From positions 1 through 36,903 of IMG/VR virus record IMGVR_UViG_3300018055_000003: a DNA stretch of 36,903 bases. The stretch is one strand, 5' to 3'. Positions 14,320 through 21,927 of the stretch are shown here, one piece after another. Every line of letters begins with the position of its first letter. Position 1 is the first letter of the stretch. This stretch comes from a virus. The translations under genes were made by a program, and so were the position numbers. The notes below the pieces were generated by a model. The model was not told the origin of the DNA, did no database searches, and saw only the letters and a program-made list of their open reading frames with translations.

Positions 14320-15705
14320 TCATGCTGTCCTCGTTCGCTTGGCGCCCGCCCACCAGCCATTCAGCACCGGCGTCAATCTCGATTGGACTTCACGCTCATC
14401 GGCCAGGCTCATCATGGGAGCATAGACGAAGGTGAATCCACCCCCACCAGCGCCAGCCGGATTGATCGTCTCCCCGCCATGCGCCACGACGAGCTGAGGA
14501 GAACCCAACGCGCCAGGGACAGTCCCGCCGCCGGCAAAGCCAGGCACTTGAGCGCCTCCAAGCCCGATTCCGCCGATGCCAGGGATGCGAAACCCAACGC
14601 CCTTCGAGATTTCCTCTGGCGTCTTGCCCATCATGCCGCCGATCATCCCAATCCAGAATTGAGTCCCCATTTCCATCGCAAGCGGAAGGATTGCCTTTCC
14701 GATGTCCCCTGCCAACTTGGTCCACACCGGCCCATTGGTCAAAGCGGCCTTGATGCCGGCGAAAGCCCCTTGACCTACTGCCGCGCCCGCGGATGAAAGG
14801 GCCGCTTGCGTCTTGGGGTCATTCACCCACGTTTGAATGTTCGCCAGCACGCCGCCAATGCCCTTCGTGCTCAACGTGTTGAGCAAGCCAGCACCAGCAT
14901 CTATAGCTTTAGGTAAGGCTTCGGCCAACCAGTTTGTGATAGTGTCAATAGCTTTGACCACAATAGGATTGTCCAGCGCCTTGATGAGTCCGTCACCCAA
15001 TCGAGTCAAGCCAGGCAGCATCGCTCCGCCGATCTTCTCCTCGATGTCGCCCAATTTGTTCTTGAAGATTTCCAACCTGCCCGACGCCGTTTGCCCCGCA
15101 GCCACCGCCAGCCCACCGAACTCTGTCTGCAACTCGCCCAGGATAACTTTCTGTGCGCCAGCGACGTTGTTGACCGCCATGAAATCTTTGATCTGCTGCT
15201 CTTGCTGGTCGGTCAGTTGAACGCCAACTTTCCGCAACGCTCCTACCCCCGCGATCGGGTCATTTAGCGCCTTACCTAACTGAATCGAGGCAGTATCCAC
15301 CGAGCCAAATTTCTGCCCCATGTTGAGCATGGCCTCGGTCGCCAGAGGGAACACGTCCTTGCCGATGTTGGTAAAGGTCAGGAGCATGGACTGACCCTTG
15401 AGTATTGTGTCATCCTCGAACTTGGTCGTATTCTGAAAGCCTGTTGCGAGGGCATTCAGCGAATCAAGCGTCATACCCGACGCGCTCTTCGTCGAGAGCA
15501 AAGTTGCGGCGAGATCGGCCTGGACATCTTCAGCGTCTGCCGCTGCCTTGGTGGCCACCAAAAGGCCGCCAGCCAGGGCCGTTGCTCCTCCGAGCGCAAC
15601 GCCCAACCCAACCTTGAGCGCGCCAGCGGCGATATTGCCAATCTTAGATAATCCGCCGCTTGCCTGGTCAACCATCGTGACGATGATCTTAAGTTCTTCG
15701 CTCAC
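14320..15705 (-). CDS. Tail tape measure protein
   Basis: A 461-residue protein with a GTG start that overlaps the GT chaperone stop as GTGA. It is Ala/Gly-rich: an early hydrophobic stretch (KVGLGVALGGATALAGGLLVA), long helices (LKGQSMLLTFTNIGKDVFPL), a second hydrophobic zone near 310-350, and a Gly-rich C-terminus (GIGGIGLGGAQVPGFAGGG). Length, composition and position after the chaperone frameshift pair identify the tape measure. By the usual 0.15 nm per residue, the tail would be roughly 70 nm, short for a siphovirus. Confidence 0.85.
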   Translation of the reverse strand: MSEELKIIVTMVDQASGGLSKIGNIAAGALKVGLGVALGGATALAGGLLVATKAAADAEDVQADLAATLLSTKSASGMTLDSLNALATGFQNTTKFEDDTILKGQSMLLTFTNIGKDVFPLATEAMLNMGQKFGSVDTASIQLGKALNDPIAGVGALRKVGVQLTDQQEQQIKDFMAVNNVAGAQKVILGELQTEFGGLAVAAGQTASGRLEIFKNKLGDIEEKIGGAMLPGLTRLGDGLIKALDNPIVVKAIDTITNWLAEALPKAIDAGAGLLNTLSTKGIGGVLANIQTWVNDPKTQAALSSAGAAVGQGAFAGIKAALTNGPVWTKLAGDIGKAILPLAMEMGTQFWIGMIGGMMGKTPEEISKGVGFRIPGIGGIGLGGAQVPGFAGGGTVPGALGSPQLVVAHGGETINPAGAGGGGFTFVYAPMMSLADEREVQSRLTPVLNGWWAGAKRTRTA

Positions 15706-16174
15706 GCTCTATCCTCTTTGGATTTCGCAATCAGATTATAATACTCGGCCCACCGCACCCGCCACACGTATCGTCGAGCAGGAGAGACATTTTGCTCCCC
15801 GCGCACTTCCCACGGCGGAATATGCCATGCGCTCGACGCCTGTATCGCCCCTAACCAGGCCGGGCCTTGCCCCTGATGGTAGACGGCAGTGATCAGCTGC
15901 CGTCGCTCGGAGGGTTTACGGCTAACCCGCTCACAGCCGAAAAGAACTCCCTGGCGACATCAAAAAACTGTGGGCGCAGCAGCCTGCCAACAACCCTGAG
16001 CGCCTCAGCTTCAGCCAGGTAGGCGCCAGCCTCATTCACGATAAACTTGGCGACCACACTCCGCAGCCCCTTGATGCTGATGATGCCAGCACCCACGTTC
16101 TCCACGGCAACCATTTCGTCCACCGTCAGCAAATCCAGACGTTCTTGCGAGACGTTGAGTCGTATCTCGATCAT
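15702..16174 (-). CDS. Tail assembly chaperone GT (by -1 frameshift)
   Basis: The first 88 residues are shared with the G product. At the slippery heptamer AAACCCT (15917-15911) a -1 shift moves reading into a frame that stays open for 69 more residues, from SERRQLITAVYHQ to the end KSKEDRA, ending at 15702, for 157 residues in all. The extension alone has no start codon with a ribosome binding site, and its stop overlaps the tape-measure GTG. This is the arrangement of lambda G/GT: the T part binds the tail tube or tape measure during assembly. Inferred from sequence; frameshift efficiency is unknown. Confidence 0.85.
15893..16174 (-). CDS. Tail assembly chaperone G
   Basis: A 93-residue protein starting MIEIRLNVSQERLDLLTVDE, with AGGAGAG about 5 nt upstream of 16174. 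Mostly helical (GLRSVVAKFIVNEAGAYLAE, EALRVVGRLLRPQFFDVARE). Small size, position between the major tail protein and the tape measure, and the in-frame slippery site near its 3' end identify it as the shorter chaperone of a G/GT pair. The two products should be made in a fixed ratio. Confidence 0.85.
   Translation of the reverse strand: MIEIRLNVSQERLDLLTVDEMVAVENVGAGIISIKGLRSVVAKFIVNEAGAYLAEAEALRVVGRLLRPQFFDVAREFFSAVSGLAVNPPSDGS
15911..15917 (-). promoter_or_regulatory. -1 ribosomal slippery site AAACCCT
   Basis: In the G frame the codons are GTA AAC CCT, so the heptamer is A AAC CCT, a perfect X XXY YYZ pattern in register. The -1 frame has a TGA shortly upstream, so slippage must occur in this interval. 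Confidence 0.85.
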
Positions 16175-16182
16175 GCTCTCCT

Positions 16183-16212
16183 CTATTCATGTAATGCGAA
16201 TTCACAGAACAG
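16183..16212. repeat. 30-bp dyad element
   Basis: CTATTCATGTAAT ... ATTCACAGAACAG. It ends 9 bp upstream of the G start and abuts its ribosome binding site. It also encodes the last residues and TAG stop of the preceding gene. Confidence 0.75.
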
Positions 16213-16416
16213 CATCACGCATCCGCTCGACGTACCGCTGCACGTTGCGCCACTTGGCCGCAACACTGTCATGCTGAACGCGGCCCCGAATTTCACCCGA
16301 CCGGCGCGCCGCCTCCCCCTGGTATGAAAGCGGCCAAGCCCCGGCGTGAGGTGGACAACGCGGAACCTCGGCTCCCCTTTGTATCTTGGATCAGGCTCAA
16401 TGTCCCACTCAAACAT
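16183..16416 (-). CDS. Small tail-region protein
   Basis: A 77-residue protein starting MFEWDIEPDPRYKGEPRFR; the start overlaps the major tail protein stop as TAATG, so it is translationally coupled. Basic middle (GRFHTRGRRRAGRVKFG) and a C-terminus (LFCEFALHE) coded by a dyad element that also supplies the stop, so the original 3' end may have been replaced. It lies between the major tail protein and the chaperones. No family recognised. Confidence 0.6.
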   Translation of the reverse strand: MFEWDIEPDPRYKGEPRFRVVHLTPGLGRFHTRGRRRAGRVKFGAAFSMTVLRPSGATCSGTSSGCVMLFCEFALHE

Positions 16417-17642
16417 TAGAGAGTTGCCAGCGCATTCACGACGATGAACGTGGCGAAAGCCGCAGCCGTCGGGTCGTATTTGGATGTGAATGTGCCCGTG
16501 ACGATATCGTTGCCGTTCTGTTCGCCCAGGACAGAGAATTTCGTCCACTTGCCCGCCAAGTCCGCGATGAAGGTCTTGTAGGAATAGGTCGTGCCTGCCG
16601 TCGCCAACGCCGTTCCCTCGACCTTGAGTCTAAGCAGCCGGGCAGTCAGCGCGCGATAGAAAGCCTTCTCAGCCCGCGCCGTGCCATTGTGCTCGAACGT
16701 GATATCCAGCGTCACCCCCGGGTCGGCGCACTTGATGAAGCCGAAGCTCGACGTCCCGTCGCCCGAAGGCACTCCCATCCAACCCGTCTTGATAATCATG
16801 TCGAATCCCAGGAGCGTGTTGCTCTTGATTGTCGTCCCGACCGTTCCGCCGATGACATCCAGGTAAAGTTTCGACTTGCTGAAGTTCATCACTTCCAACG
16901 TCGGCAGCGTCAAGCCCGTCGGGCCACCAGAGAACCAATCCTGGATCGTGCACGAATTCGCTCCCTCATCTACCAACGTCTCGGTCACGACGATCTCAGC
17001 CGCCACGCCACCAGTCACTACCGTGTAGATGCCATCGTTATTGGCCGTGTCCGTCACCTTGATGGTTGTACCCGTCACGAATCCAGCCAACCCATTTGCT
17101 GCATCCGTGATTTTCTTGGTGCTTGCCACGAAAGCCATCGAAGCGGTATATTCCAAAACAGACACGCCTCGTCCCGTCACCTTGGCGGACATCTCAACAG
17201 CACCCTTGCCCTTGCCGCTAATTTTGATTTCTTCAGCGAAGCAGTAAGAGGCTTCTTCTTTCTCGTTGTTGTCGCCGCCTTCGATGGTATAGGTGCGAAT
17301 CGTGTTGGGCGACGTTGTCGGCATGGGATAGGTATAAATCTTACCCGATCCCGCGCCATCGGCCACCCCCGTACCGATCGCTTTCACACCGCACTCGAGC
17401 AGCAGAGGCAAATGCTCGAAACTGGCTGGCACAGAGTCAAGCCCCAGAGATGCGCCCAGGTAGGGAATATAATAGCGGTCAACCCCGCTCATGTACCCAA
17501 CGTCCTCCGGCGCCTCCACCGGCACGCCCAAATCCTCCAACACACCCAGGCCGCGCCAGGGAATCGTCGCCACGCCCGCCGTCCCCTGCACCGCTTCGAT
17601 GTAGAGTTGCAGTTTCCTCATCGCCTTAATCCCGTTAGCCAT
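16416..17642 (-). CDS. Major tail protein (tail tube)
   Basis: A 408-residue protein starting MANGIKAMRKLQLYIEAVQG, with GGAGG upstream of 17642. The N-terminal region (GTAGVATIPWRGLGVLEDLG) and later parts (AEEIKISGKGKGAVEMSAKV, LDITFEHNGTARAEKAFYRA) match the layout of siphoviral tube proteins. The insert TGTTIKVTDTANNDGIYTVV resembles a beta-sandwich decoration domain. It lies between the tail terminator and the chaperones as expected, and was probably made in large amounts. Confidence 0.75.
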   Translation of the reverse strand: MANGIKAMRKLQLYIEAVQGTAGVATIPWRGLGVLEDLGVPVEAPEDVGYMSGVDRYYIPYLGASLGLDSVPASFEHLPLLLECGVKAIGTGVADGAGSGKIYTYPMPTTSPNTIRTYTIEGGDNNEKEEASYCFAEEIKISGKGKGAVEMSAKVTGRGVSVLEYTASMAFVASTKKITDAANGLAGFVTGTTIKVTDTANNDGIYTVVTGGVAAEIVVTETLVDEGANSCTIQDWFSGGPTGLTLPTLEVMNFSKSKLYLDVIGGTVGTTIKSNTLLGFDMIIKTGWMGVPSGDGTSSFGFIKCADPGVTLDITFEHNGTARAEKAFYRALTARLLRLKVEGTALATAGTTYSYKTFIADLAGKWTKFSVLGEQNGNDIVTGTFTSKYDPTAAAFATFIVVNALATL

Positions 17643-17652
17643 TGGCCCTCCT

Positions 17653-17701
17653 CTATTCTGTGAACGTTGATTACCAATGTAGGGGCGCGGTCTCCGCGCC
17701 C
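17653..17701. repeat. Composite repeat: 30-bp dyad plus GC hairpin
   Basis: The dyad at 17653-17682 (CTATTCTGTGAA ... TTACCAATGTAG) overlaps the hairpin GTAGGGGCGCGG (17679-17690) / CCGCGCCC (17694-17701). It lies 11 bp upstream of the major tail protein start, next to its GGAGG. Confidence 0.75.
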
Positions 17702-17708
17702 TCCGCTT

Positions 17709-18140
17709 TTAGGCAACCACCGTCATCTGCTTCACGCCCTCAACCTTGAAAATCCACCCGAACGTATCCACGCCCGCCCAGCTCAGCGGCCCGAATGTAT
17801 ACGTGATCCGGTCAAACGTGTCAATCGTGTGATTGAATTGATCCGCATCCCGGCCCTTGAAAATCGTGTTCGGCACCGACTCGGCGAACCCCAACGCCTC
17901 GCTCACCGCCCGCGCCAGGCCCTGCGACCGCGCCACGTGCAGTTCCACCGTGATCGAATGCAAGCCCATCTTCATCCCCGCCGGGCCGCCTTCCCACGCA
18001 CCAGCGCCCGGGTGCACCGTCATAAACGGAAATGCAGCCACCTGCTCCGGTGGATCGTCCGGTGCGCTGCGCACCGTCGTCAGCGCCGCCACCAGGTCCG
18101 CCATGATCTCGTCAATCGCGCTCTGCAGAGTCACGGCCAT
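17709..18140 (-). CDS. Tail terminator / completion protein (putative)
   Basis: A 143-residue protein starting MAVTLQSAIDEIMADLVAAL, with GGAGG 7 nt upstream of 18140, which overlaps the previous stop as TGATG. A short N-terminal helix followed by strands (FPFMTVHPG, HSITVELHVARSQ, RITYTFGPLSWAG) fits small tail-completion proteins of the lambda gpU class. Position between the HK97 gp10-like protein and the major tail protein supports the call; there is no single diagnostic motif. Confidence 0.65.
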   Translation of the reverse strand: MAVTLQSAIDEIMADLVAALTTVRSAPDDPPEQVAAFPFMTVHPGAGAWEGGPAGMKMGLHSITVELHVARSQGLARAVSEALGFAESVPNTIFKGRDADQFNHTIDTFDRITYTFGPLSWAGVDTFGWIFKVEGVKQMTVVA

Positions 18141-18673
18141 CAACGCCTCCCCCATGCAGCCTGGATGTCATTGCCCAGTTGCTGCAGATAGCCCCGAATC
18201 TTGTTCAGGCTATCCTCAAACCCGCCCCGCAAAAACTTCCGAGGCTTCAATCCGCCCCGCTTCCCGATGATGCGCGCCACCTGCCATCCGCTCGCGAACC
18301 CGTGCCGGCTGGCCCATACATCCAGCGCAGCGCCGGGCGGCCAGTGCCCGCTCTTGTGGCTCACCTCGGGATCCCCCTGCCGCCCAGTGCCATACTCCAT
18401 TGCGCGCGCCTTGAACCACAGCGGCGATCCAGCGCTTGCATTGAGCATCCCGACCTTCGCCCACAGCGGCACCTCGCGCTTATCCACCTCGTACTGGATC
18501 ATGTTCACCAGGTGGCCGGTATCGTGCGCGTCTCGAGCCGCCCGCTCACGCGCCGCCGATTGCACCGCGATCCCGCTCCGCTTCCAAAAATCCTCCAGCG
18601 GCTTGCCAATGAGCTGCGGCCCCAACTTCTTCAGCAACCGCTCCAATCCCTCGATCCGAACCTGTGCCGGCAT
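18140..18673 (-). CDS. HK97 gp10-like head-tail protein
   Basis: A 177-residue protein starting MPAQVRIEGLERLLKKLGPQ. The opening helix, the segment AARERAARDAHDTGHLVNMI and the YGTG region are typical of the HK97 gp10 / phage tail-completion family. GGGGA precedes the ATG at 18673, which overlaps the upstream stop as TGATG. It lies between the head-tail adaptor and the tail terminator, the standard place for this family. Confidence 0.75.
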   Translation of the reverse strand: MPAQVRIEGLERLLKKLGPQLIGKPLEDFWKRSGIAVQSAARERAARDAHDTGHLVNMIQYEVDKREVPLWAKVGMLNASAGSPLWFKARAMEYGTGRQGDPEVSHKSGHWPPGAALDVWASRHGFASGWQVARIIGKRGGLKPRKFLRGGFEDSLNKIRGYLQQLGNDIQAAWGRR

Positions 18674-19275
18674 CACATCCCCAAAATGTCAAACTTGATG
18701 TAGGGATTCATCAAGATCGCCAGATCGGGATCGTCGCGCATCATCTGCTTCAGCACGCCCATTTCCGGTGACCCGACCACGCCAAAAATGGCATCCTTCC
18801 GCTTGAACAGCTTCTCACCCGCCAGCAAACACGCCTCGGAGATCGGCTTGGGCACCGCCGGCCACCCCCACTTGCCGATCAGCTTCACGCCCTTCGACAG
18901 TGTCGGGAACGAATACCGGCCCTGCGGCGTAACGCAGATCTTGGTATAGGGCCAACCATCCAGCGCGGCGCTGAACGGTTCCAGATCGTAATCCGTCGCC
19001 AACCAGGTAGTTTGATAGGTTCGGCTGCCGCCCGCATCCGTCGCCAGCGTCGTCACGCTCACCAGGTCCCCGGCGTAGAGCACGTCGACGAATTCGGCCG
19101 TGAAATAGCGCGTCGCATCACTCGCGTCCACGTAAAATCGCCGGCTGCACTGCATGTCAATCGCCCGGCTGATCGCCTCCACGATGCTCTCCAGCTTGGC
19201 ATCGTCATCGGAATCCTTGATGCCCAGCCGCGCCCGAATCTCAGCTAAACTCGCGTAACCATTTGTGATTGACAT
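18673..19275 (-). CDS. Head-tail connector (gp6-like adaptor)
   Basis: A 200-residue protein starting MSITNGYASLAEIRARLGIK. The N-terminal helices (DDAKLESIVEAISRAIDMQC, SRRFYV) and the later pattern (PISEACLLAGEKLFKRKDAI) match HK97 gp6-type DNA-packaging connector proteins, which dock on the portal. The frame is open to 19335, but 19275 is the natural start before the family motif. Downstream genes overlap it, so the connector set is one coupled unit. Confidence 0.75.
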   Translation of the reverse strand: MSITNGYASLAEIRARLGIKDSDDDAKLESIVEAISRAIDMQCSRRFYVDASDATRYFTAEFVDVLYAGDLVSVTTLATDAGGSRTYQTTWLATDYDLEPFSAALDGWPYTKICVTPQGRYSFPTLSKGVKLIGKWGWPAVPKPISEACLLAGEKLFKRKDAIFGVVGSPEMGVLKQMMRDDPDLAILMNPYIKFDILGM

Positions 19276-19280
19276 GGCCA

Positions 19281-20156
19281 CTATGCTCCCAATCTGAGCA
19301 GTGTCAAATTCGCGTACCGCATAACCACATTGCATGCCGAATTGAGGCTGGCCAATCCCAGGCTGATCAGGTCATTCATAGCCAATGTTAGAATTCCTGT
19401 CCCACTTACAGAATCCGGGTCGCCAGACATCACGTACCGAATCGCCGAGGTTTGGAGAGCTTCACTTCCATTGATAAGGACAGCCCCCGCAATACCATTC
19501 GACGAATCGATCTCGAAAGAGATCTGCCAATTGATCAAATATTTTCCAGCAGTTAATACCAACAATTCCTTGCTGTTTTGGAACGTCATCCCGCTGCACG
19601 CCCCAGCCGAAAAACCTCCGGCGATTTCATACATCGTATCAGCGAGCAGGATTTCGACGGCCTGCGTGACATTGTTGGCATACATTGAACCATAGACGGA
19701 GGAACCACCTCCTGCCACGTCGGCCATCGTCGCAAACGGATTGAGCGCCGTCGGGCTGGCTGCCCCGGCCAGCGCCGCACTGATATTCGTACTCAGTCCA
19801 TGCGCCGTCGCGAGAGAATTGTGCGCATCAATCAACGTCTGCAACGCAGACGTCTCAGTTTCCGGCGCAGCGTCCAGCGCCCGCAGGCCCTCGATAGAAA
19901 CGGCTCCAGCCCCCGACGGCAACGCGAAATTGAATGACGAGTTATCCGGCAGCGTGCACCGGTACCTCTGATCCAGTCCAGCCTCCAGTGTGACAGAAAA
20001 CGCCCCCAGGCTATTCGTCGTGGCCGAAACACTATAGCTCGGGAACGTATTGCTGGCATTGAACGTCGGCTCTTCCAACTCAAAAATGATCGCGCCCCCC
20101 ACCCAGGGCGTGCCATCAGATTCGAGCACCGTTCCGGTCACTGTTCGCGTCGCCAT
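19281..20156 (-). CDS. Structural fibre-like protein with jelly-roll-like C-terminus
   Basis: A 291-residue protein. Residues 1-85 (RTVTGTVLESDGTPWVGGAI, SLGAFSVTLEAG) resemble a carboxypeptidase-regulatory-like beta sandwich often used as a shaft. A helical linker (LQTLIDAHNSLATAHGLS) follows. The C-terminal 130 residues (ELLVLTAGKYLINWQISFEI, GTGILTLAMNDLISLGLASL) resemble C1q/TNF-like trimeric heads. GAGG is 7 nt upstream. It is encoded among head genes, so it may be a capsid-attached fibre rather than a tail fibre. Confidence 0.6.
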   Translation of the reverse strand: MATRTVTGTVLESDGTPWVGGAIIFELEEPTFNASNTFPSYSVSATTNSLGAFSVTLEAGLDQRYRCTLPDNSSFNFALPSGAGAVSIEGLRALDAAPETETSALQTLIDAHNSLATAHGLSTNISAALAGAASPTALNPFATMADVAGGGSSVYGSMYANNVTQAVEILLADTMYEIAGGFSAGACSGMTFQNSKELLVLTAGKYLINWQISFEIDSSNGIAGAVLINGSEALQTSAIRYVMSGDPDSVSGTGILTLAMNDLISLGLASLNSACNVVMRYANLTLLRLGA

Positions 20157-20159
20157 CGC

Positions 20160-20531
20160 TCAGCCTCGCAGATAACGAATGTGCGCCGTCACGCACGCCG
20201 TCAGCGCGTCGCTGCCAGCCACGCTGATCGTGAGCGGCTGGTTCAACGGGAACCGATCATGCGCGTTCGTGATCGCCGAGTTCGCATTGTCCACCGGCTT
20301 TTGCCTGGGCGCGTACAGCCCATCCGTCGCATTATTCGCCACCGCCAGAATGTTCCCGCCGCGCTCGGTGTACGCGAGTGTCACATCCGTCGTATTGGGC
20401 GCGCTCGCGTGGTAATCCAGGAACACATCCAGCAGGAACCCATGCAGCGCCTCCGTCTGTGCGCTCCCCACCGCGGCCGCATCGTCCCCCGTCGTCGTTA
20501 CCTTCACCTTGACCGTGCAGATTTCACTCAT
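20160..20531 (-). CDS. Structural protein, possibly capsid decoration
   Basis: A 123-residue protein starting MSEICTVKVKVTTTGDDAAA, with AGGAG about 7 nt upstream. Strand-rich segments (FLLDVFLDYHASAPNTTDVT, QPLTISVAGSDALTACVTAH) suggest a beta-sandwich. It lies between the capsid-proximal small protein and the fibre-like protein. A decoration or head-fibre base role is inferred from location only. Confidence 0.5.
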   Translation of the reverse strand: MSEICTVKVKVTTTGDDAAAVGSAQTEALHGFLLDVFLDYHASAPNTTDVTLAYTERGGNILAVANNATDGLYAPRQKPVDNANSAITNAHDRFPLNQPLTISVAGSDALTACVTAHIRYLRG

Positions 20532-20546
20532 CGCCTGCTCCTACGT

Positions 20547-20616
20547 CCCTGGGCATTCCCAGGGGCTATTCGTGTAATACCAGTTATCTGTAGGGGCGCG
20601 GTGCCCGCGCCCCTAC
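20547..20616. repeat. Hairpin, dyad element and GC hairpin in series
   Basis: CCCTGGG-CATT-CCCAGGG (20547-20564); a 28-bp variant dyad at 20566-20593 (CTATTCGTGTAAT ... GTTATCTGTAG); and a perfect 12-bp hairpin GTAGGGGCGCGG / CCGCGCCCCTAC (20590-20601 and 20605-20616). These fill the gap upstream of the gene at 20531. No T-run supports termination. Confidence 0.75.
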
Positions 20617-20620
20617 GATG

Positions 20621-20899
20621 CTATCGTCTCCTGCCCGATTTCGTCGCGCCTTCGACGACCACATGCGGCGCGCTCGGTTCGTCCAGCGCAGCTTCCCCGC
20701 GCAACACAGCCTGGCGCACCATCCGGTCCTCTGGCGGCTGCTCAATCACGCGCGTCTCAGTCACGCCCTCGACAAATTCCAGCGTGCCCGGCGAATCGCG
20801 ATTCACCCACGCGGCCACGCCCGCCGGCAGTTCGATCCAGTCGCCGCGTTTCAAATCCAACCCGATCCGCTGATAGTCTCTCGTCGCCATAAACAACAT
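20621..20899 (-). CDS. Small hypothetical head-region protein
   Basis: A 92-residue protein starting MLFMATRDYQRIGLDLKRGD; GGAGG is well placed for 20899, though MATRDY at 20890 is possible. The first 55 residues look like a small beta fold (WIELPAGVAAWVNRDSPGTL, ETRVIEQ), the rest polar ending in SGRRR. It lies between the membrane-anchored fibre-like gene and the decoration-like gene. Function unknown. Confidence 0.6.
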   Translation of the reverse strand: MLFMATRDYQRIGLDLKRGDWIELPAGVAAWVNRDSPGTLEFVEGVTETRVIEQPPEDRMVRQAVLRGEAALDEPSAPHVVVEGATKSGRRR

Positions 20900-20913
20900 A
20901 GCCCCCTCCTCAC

Positions 20914-21843
20914 TCAGTTCGTGCTAACGGGTCCGACCTGGACCCACTTCGCACCGATGCAGACCAGAGGCAACGTGTCATACTGCCCAAGCGTTTGATT
21001 TCCGGCCAGCACGCCATTCGCCGTGTCGGTGATCACCACGTCCGCGTTGATGCTATTATAGAGAATGGTCTTTTGTCCGCTCGTGCACGCGCCCATCTCA
21101 GCCCCCAGCGCTGCCGCCGGCGTCAAGGTCACCAGGGATGCCGTAGGCGTCAGAATTCCACCGTCGGTCGGCGTGATACTCGCTGAGTTGTAGATGTTGA
21201 AACCGGAAAACGTTGTAACGCCGGCAACGGCCAATGTGCCTCCGACGCTTGTATTGCCACTGGTATCGGCGACGGTGAATTTGTTAGTATCCATCGCCAA
21301 CCCGCCATTGAGCACTGTCGCGCCAGTGACCGTGAGATTCCCGCCAACAGCCACACCCGCGGTTGTTGTGGCAATGCCGACCAGGCTCGTCGCGCCAGTC
21401 ACCGTGAGATTCCCGCCAACAGCCACCCCCGCGGTTGTTGTGGCAATGCCGACCAGGCTCGTCGCGCCAGTCACCGTCAGCGTCCCCGTGATCGCCGTAT
21501 TATTCCCGATCACGCCGCCATCCACGGTCGAGCCGCTCACGGCCAGGCTGCCCGCAATGGTCGTGTCACCCGTCGCGCCATCCACAGAAAACTTTGACGT
21601 CGTCCCCTGGTTGCTGTAGACTCGAACATCGCCGCCATTCCAGATCTCGACGCAATTCCCGGTCGGCCCCACGCTGTGACACTTGATGCCGCCCGATATC
21701 AGCGCCTGCGATACCACCGATGGCGGCGCCAGCGGCGACGTCGGCGGCGCCGGGATCGGATACGTCACGCCCAGGAATCCGGCCACCAGCACCGCGATCA
21801 CCACGATGATCCACGCGATGTACTTTTTATTCGTCTCGTTCAT
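20914..21843 (-). CDS. Membrane-anchored fibre-like protein with tandem repeats
   Basis: A 309-residue protein starting MNETNKKYIAWIIVVIAVLV, with AGGAG upstream of 21843. One N-terminal transmembrane helix (about 8-28) and a Pro-rich spacer lead to a domain with IKCHSVGPTGNCVEIWNGGD and to beta-helix-like repeats (GNLTVTGATSLVGIATTTAG). Two 24-residue repeats are almost identical at the DNA level. The C-terminus has two cysteines and ends LVCIGAKWVQVGPVSTN. A transmembrane anchor is unexpected for a virion protein directly downstream of the capsid gene; it may be a host-surface protein or a fibre assembled at the membrane. Confidence 0.65.
   Translation of the reverse strand: MNETNKKYIAWIIVVIAVLVAGFLGVTYPIPAPPTSPLAPPSVVSQALISGGIKCHSVGPTGNCVEIWNGGDVRVYSNQGTTSKFSVDGATGDTTIAGSLAVSGSTVDGGVIGNNTAITGTLTVTGATSLVGIATTTAGVAVGGNLTVTGATSLVGIATTTAGVAVGGNLTVTGATVLNGGLAMDTNKFTVADTSGNTSVGGTLAVAGVTTFSGFNIYNSASITPTDGGILTPTASLVTLTPAAALGAEMGACTSGQKTILYNSINADVVITDTANGVLAGNQTLGQYDTLPLVCIGAKWVQVGPVSTN
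21317..21478 (-). repeat. 72-bp tandem repeat within a fibre-like gene
   Basis: The same sequence recurs at about 21317, 21389 and 21461, a 72-bp (24-codon) period with few differences. It encodes the repeated beta units of the membrane-anchored protein. Such repeats can expand or contract by slippage. Confidence 0.8.
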
Positions 21844-21886
21844 GTTCCTGCTCCTCATGCCGGCGAGGCGTCACCACCTCGCCGGC

Positions 21887-21916
21887 CTATTTTGTGAAGA
21901 TACATTACCAATATGG
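21887..21916. repeat. 30-bp dyad element
   Basis: CTATTTTGTGAA ... ATTACCAATATGG, between the capsid gene stop and the next start (44 bp upstream of 21843). A GCCGGCGAGG-type hairpin lies in the spacer to the start (21859-21886). Confidence 0.75.
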
Positions 21917-21927
21917 TTGGAACGCCC

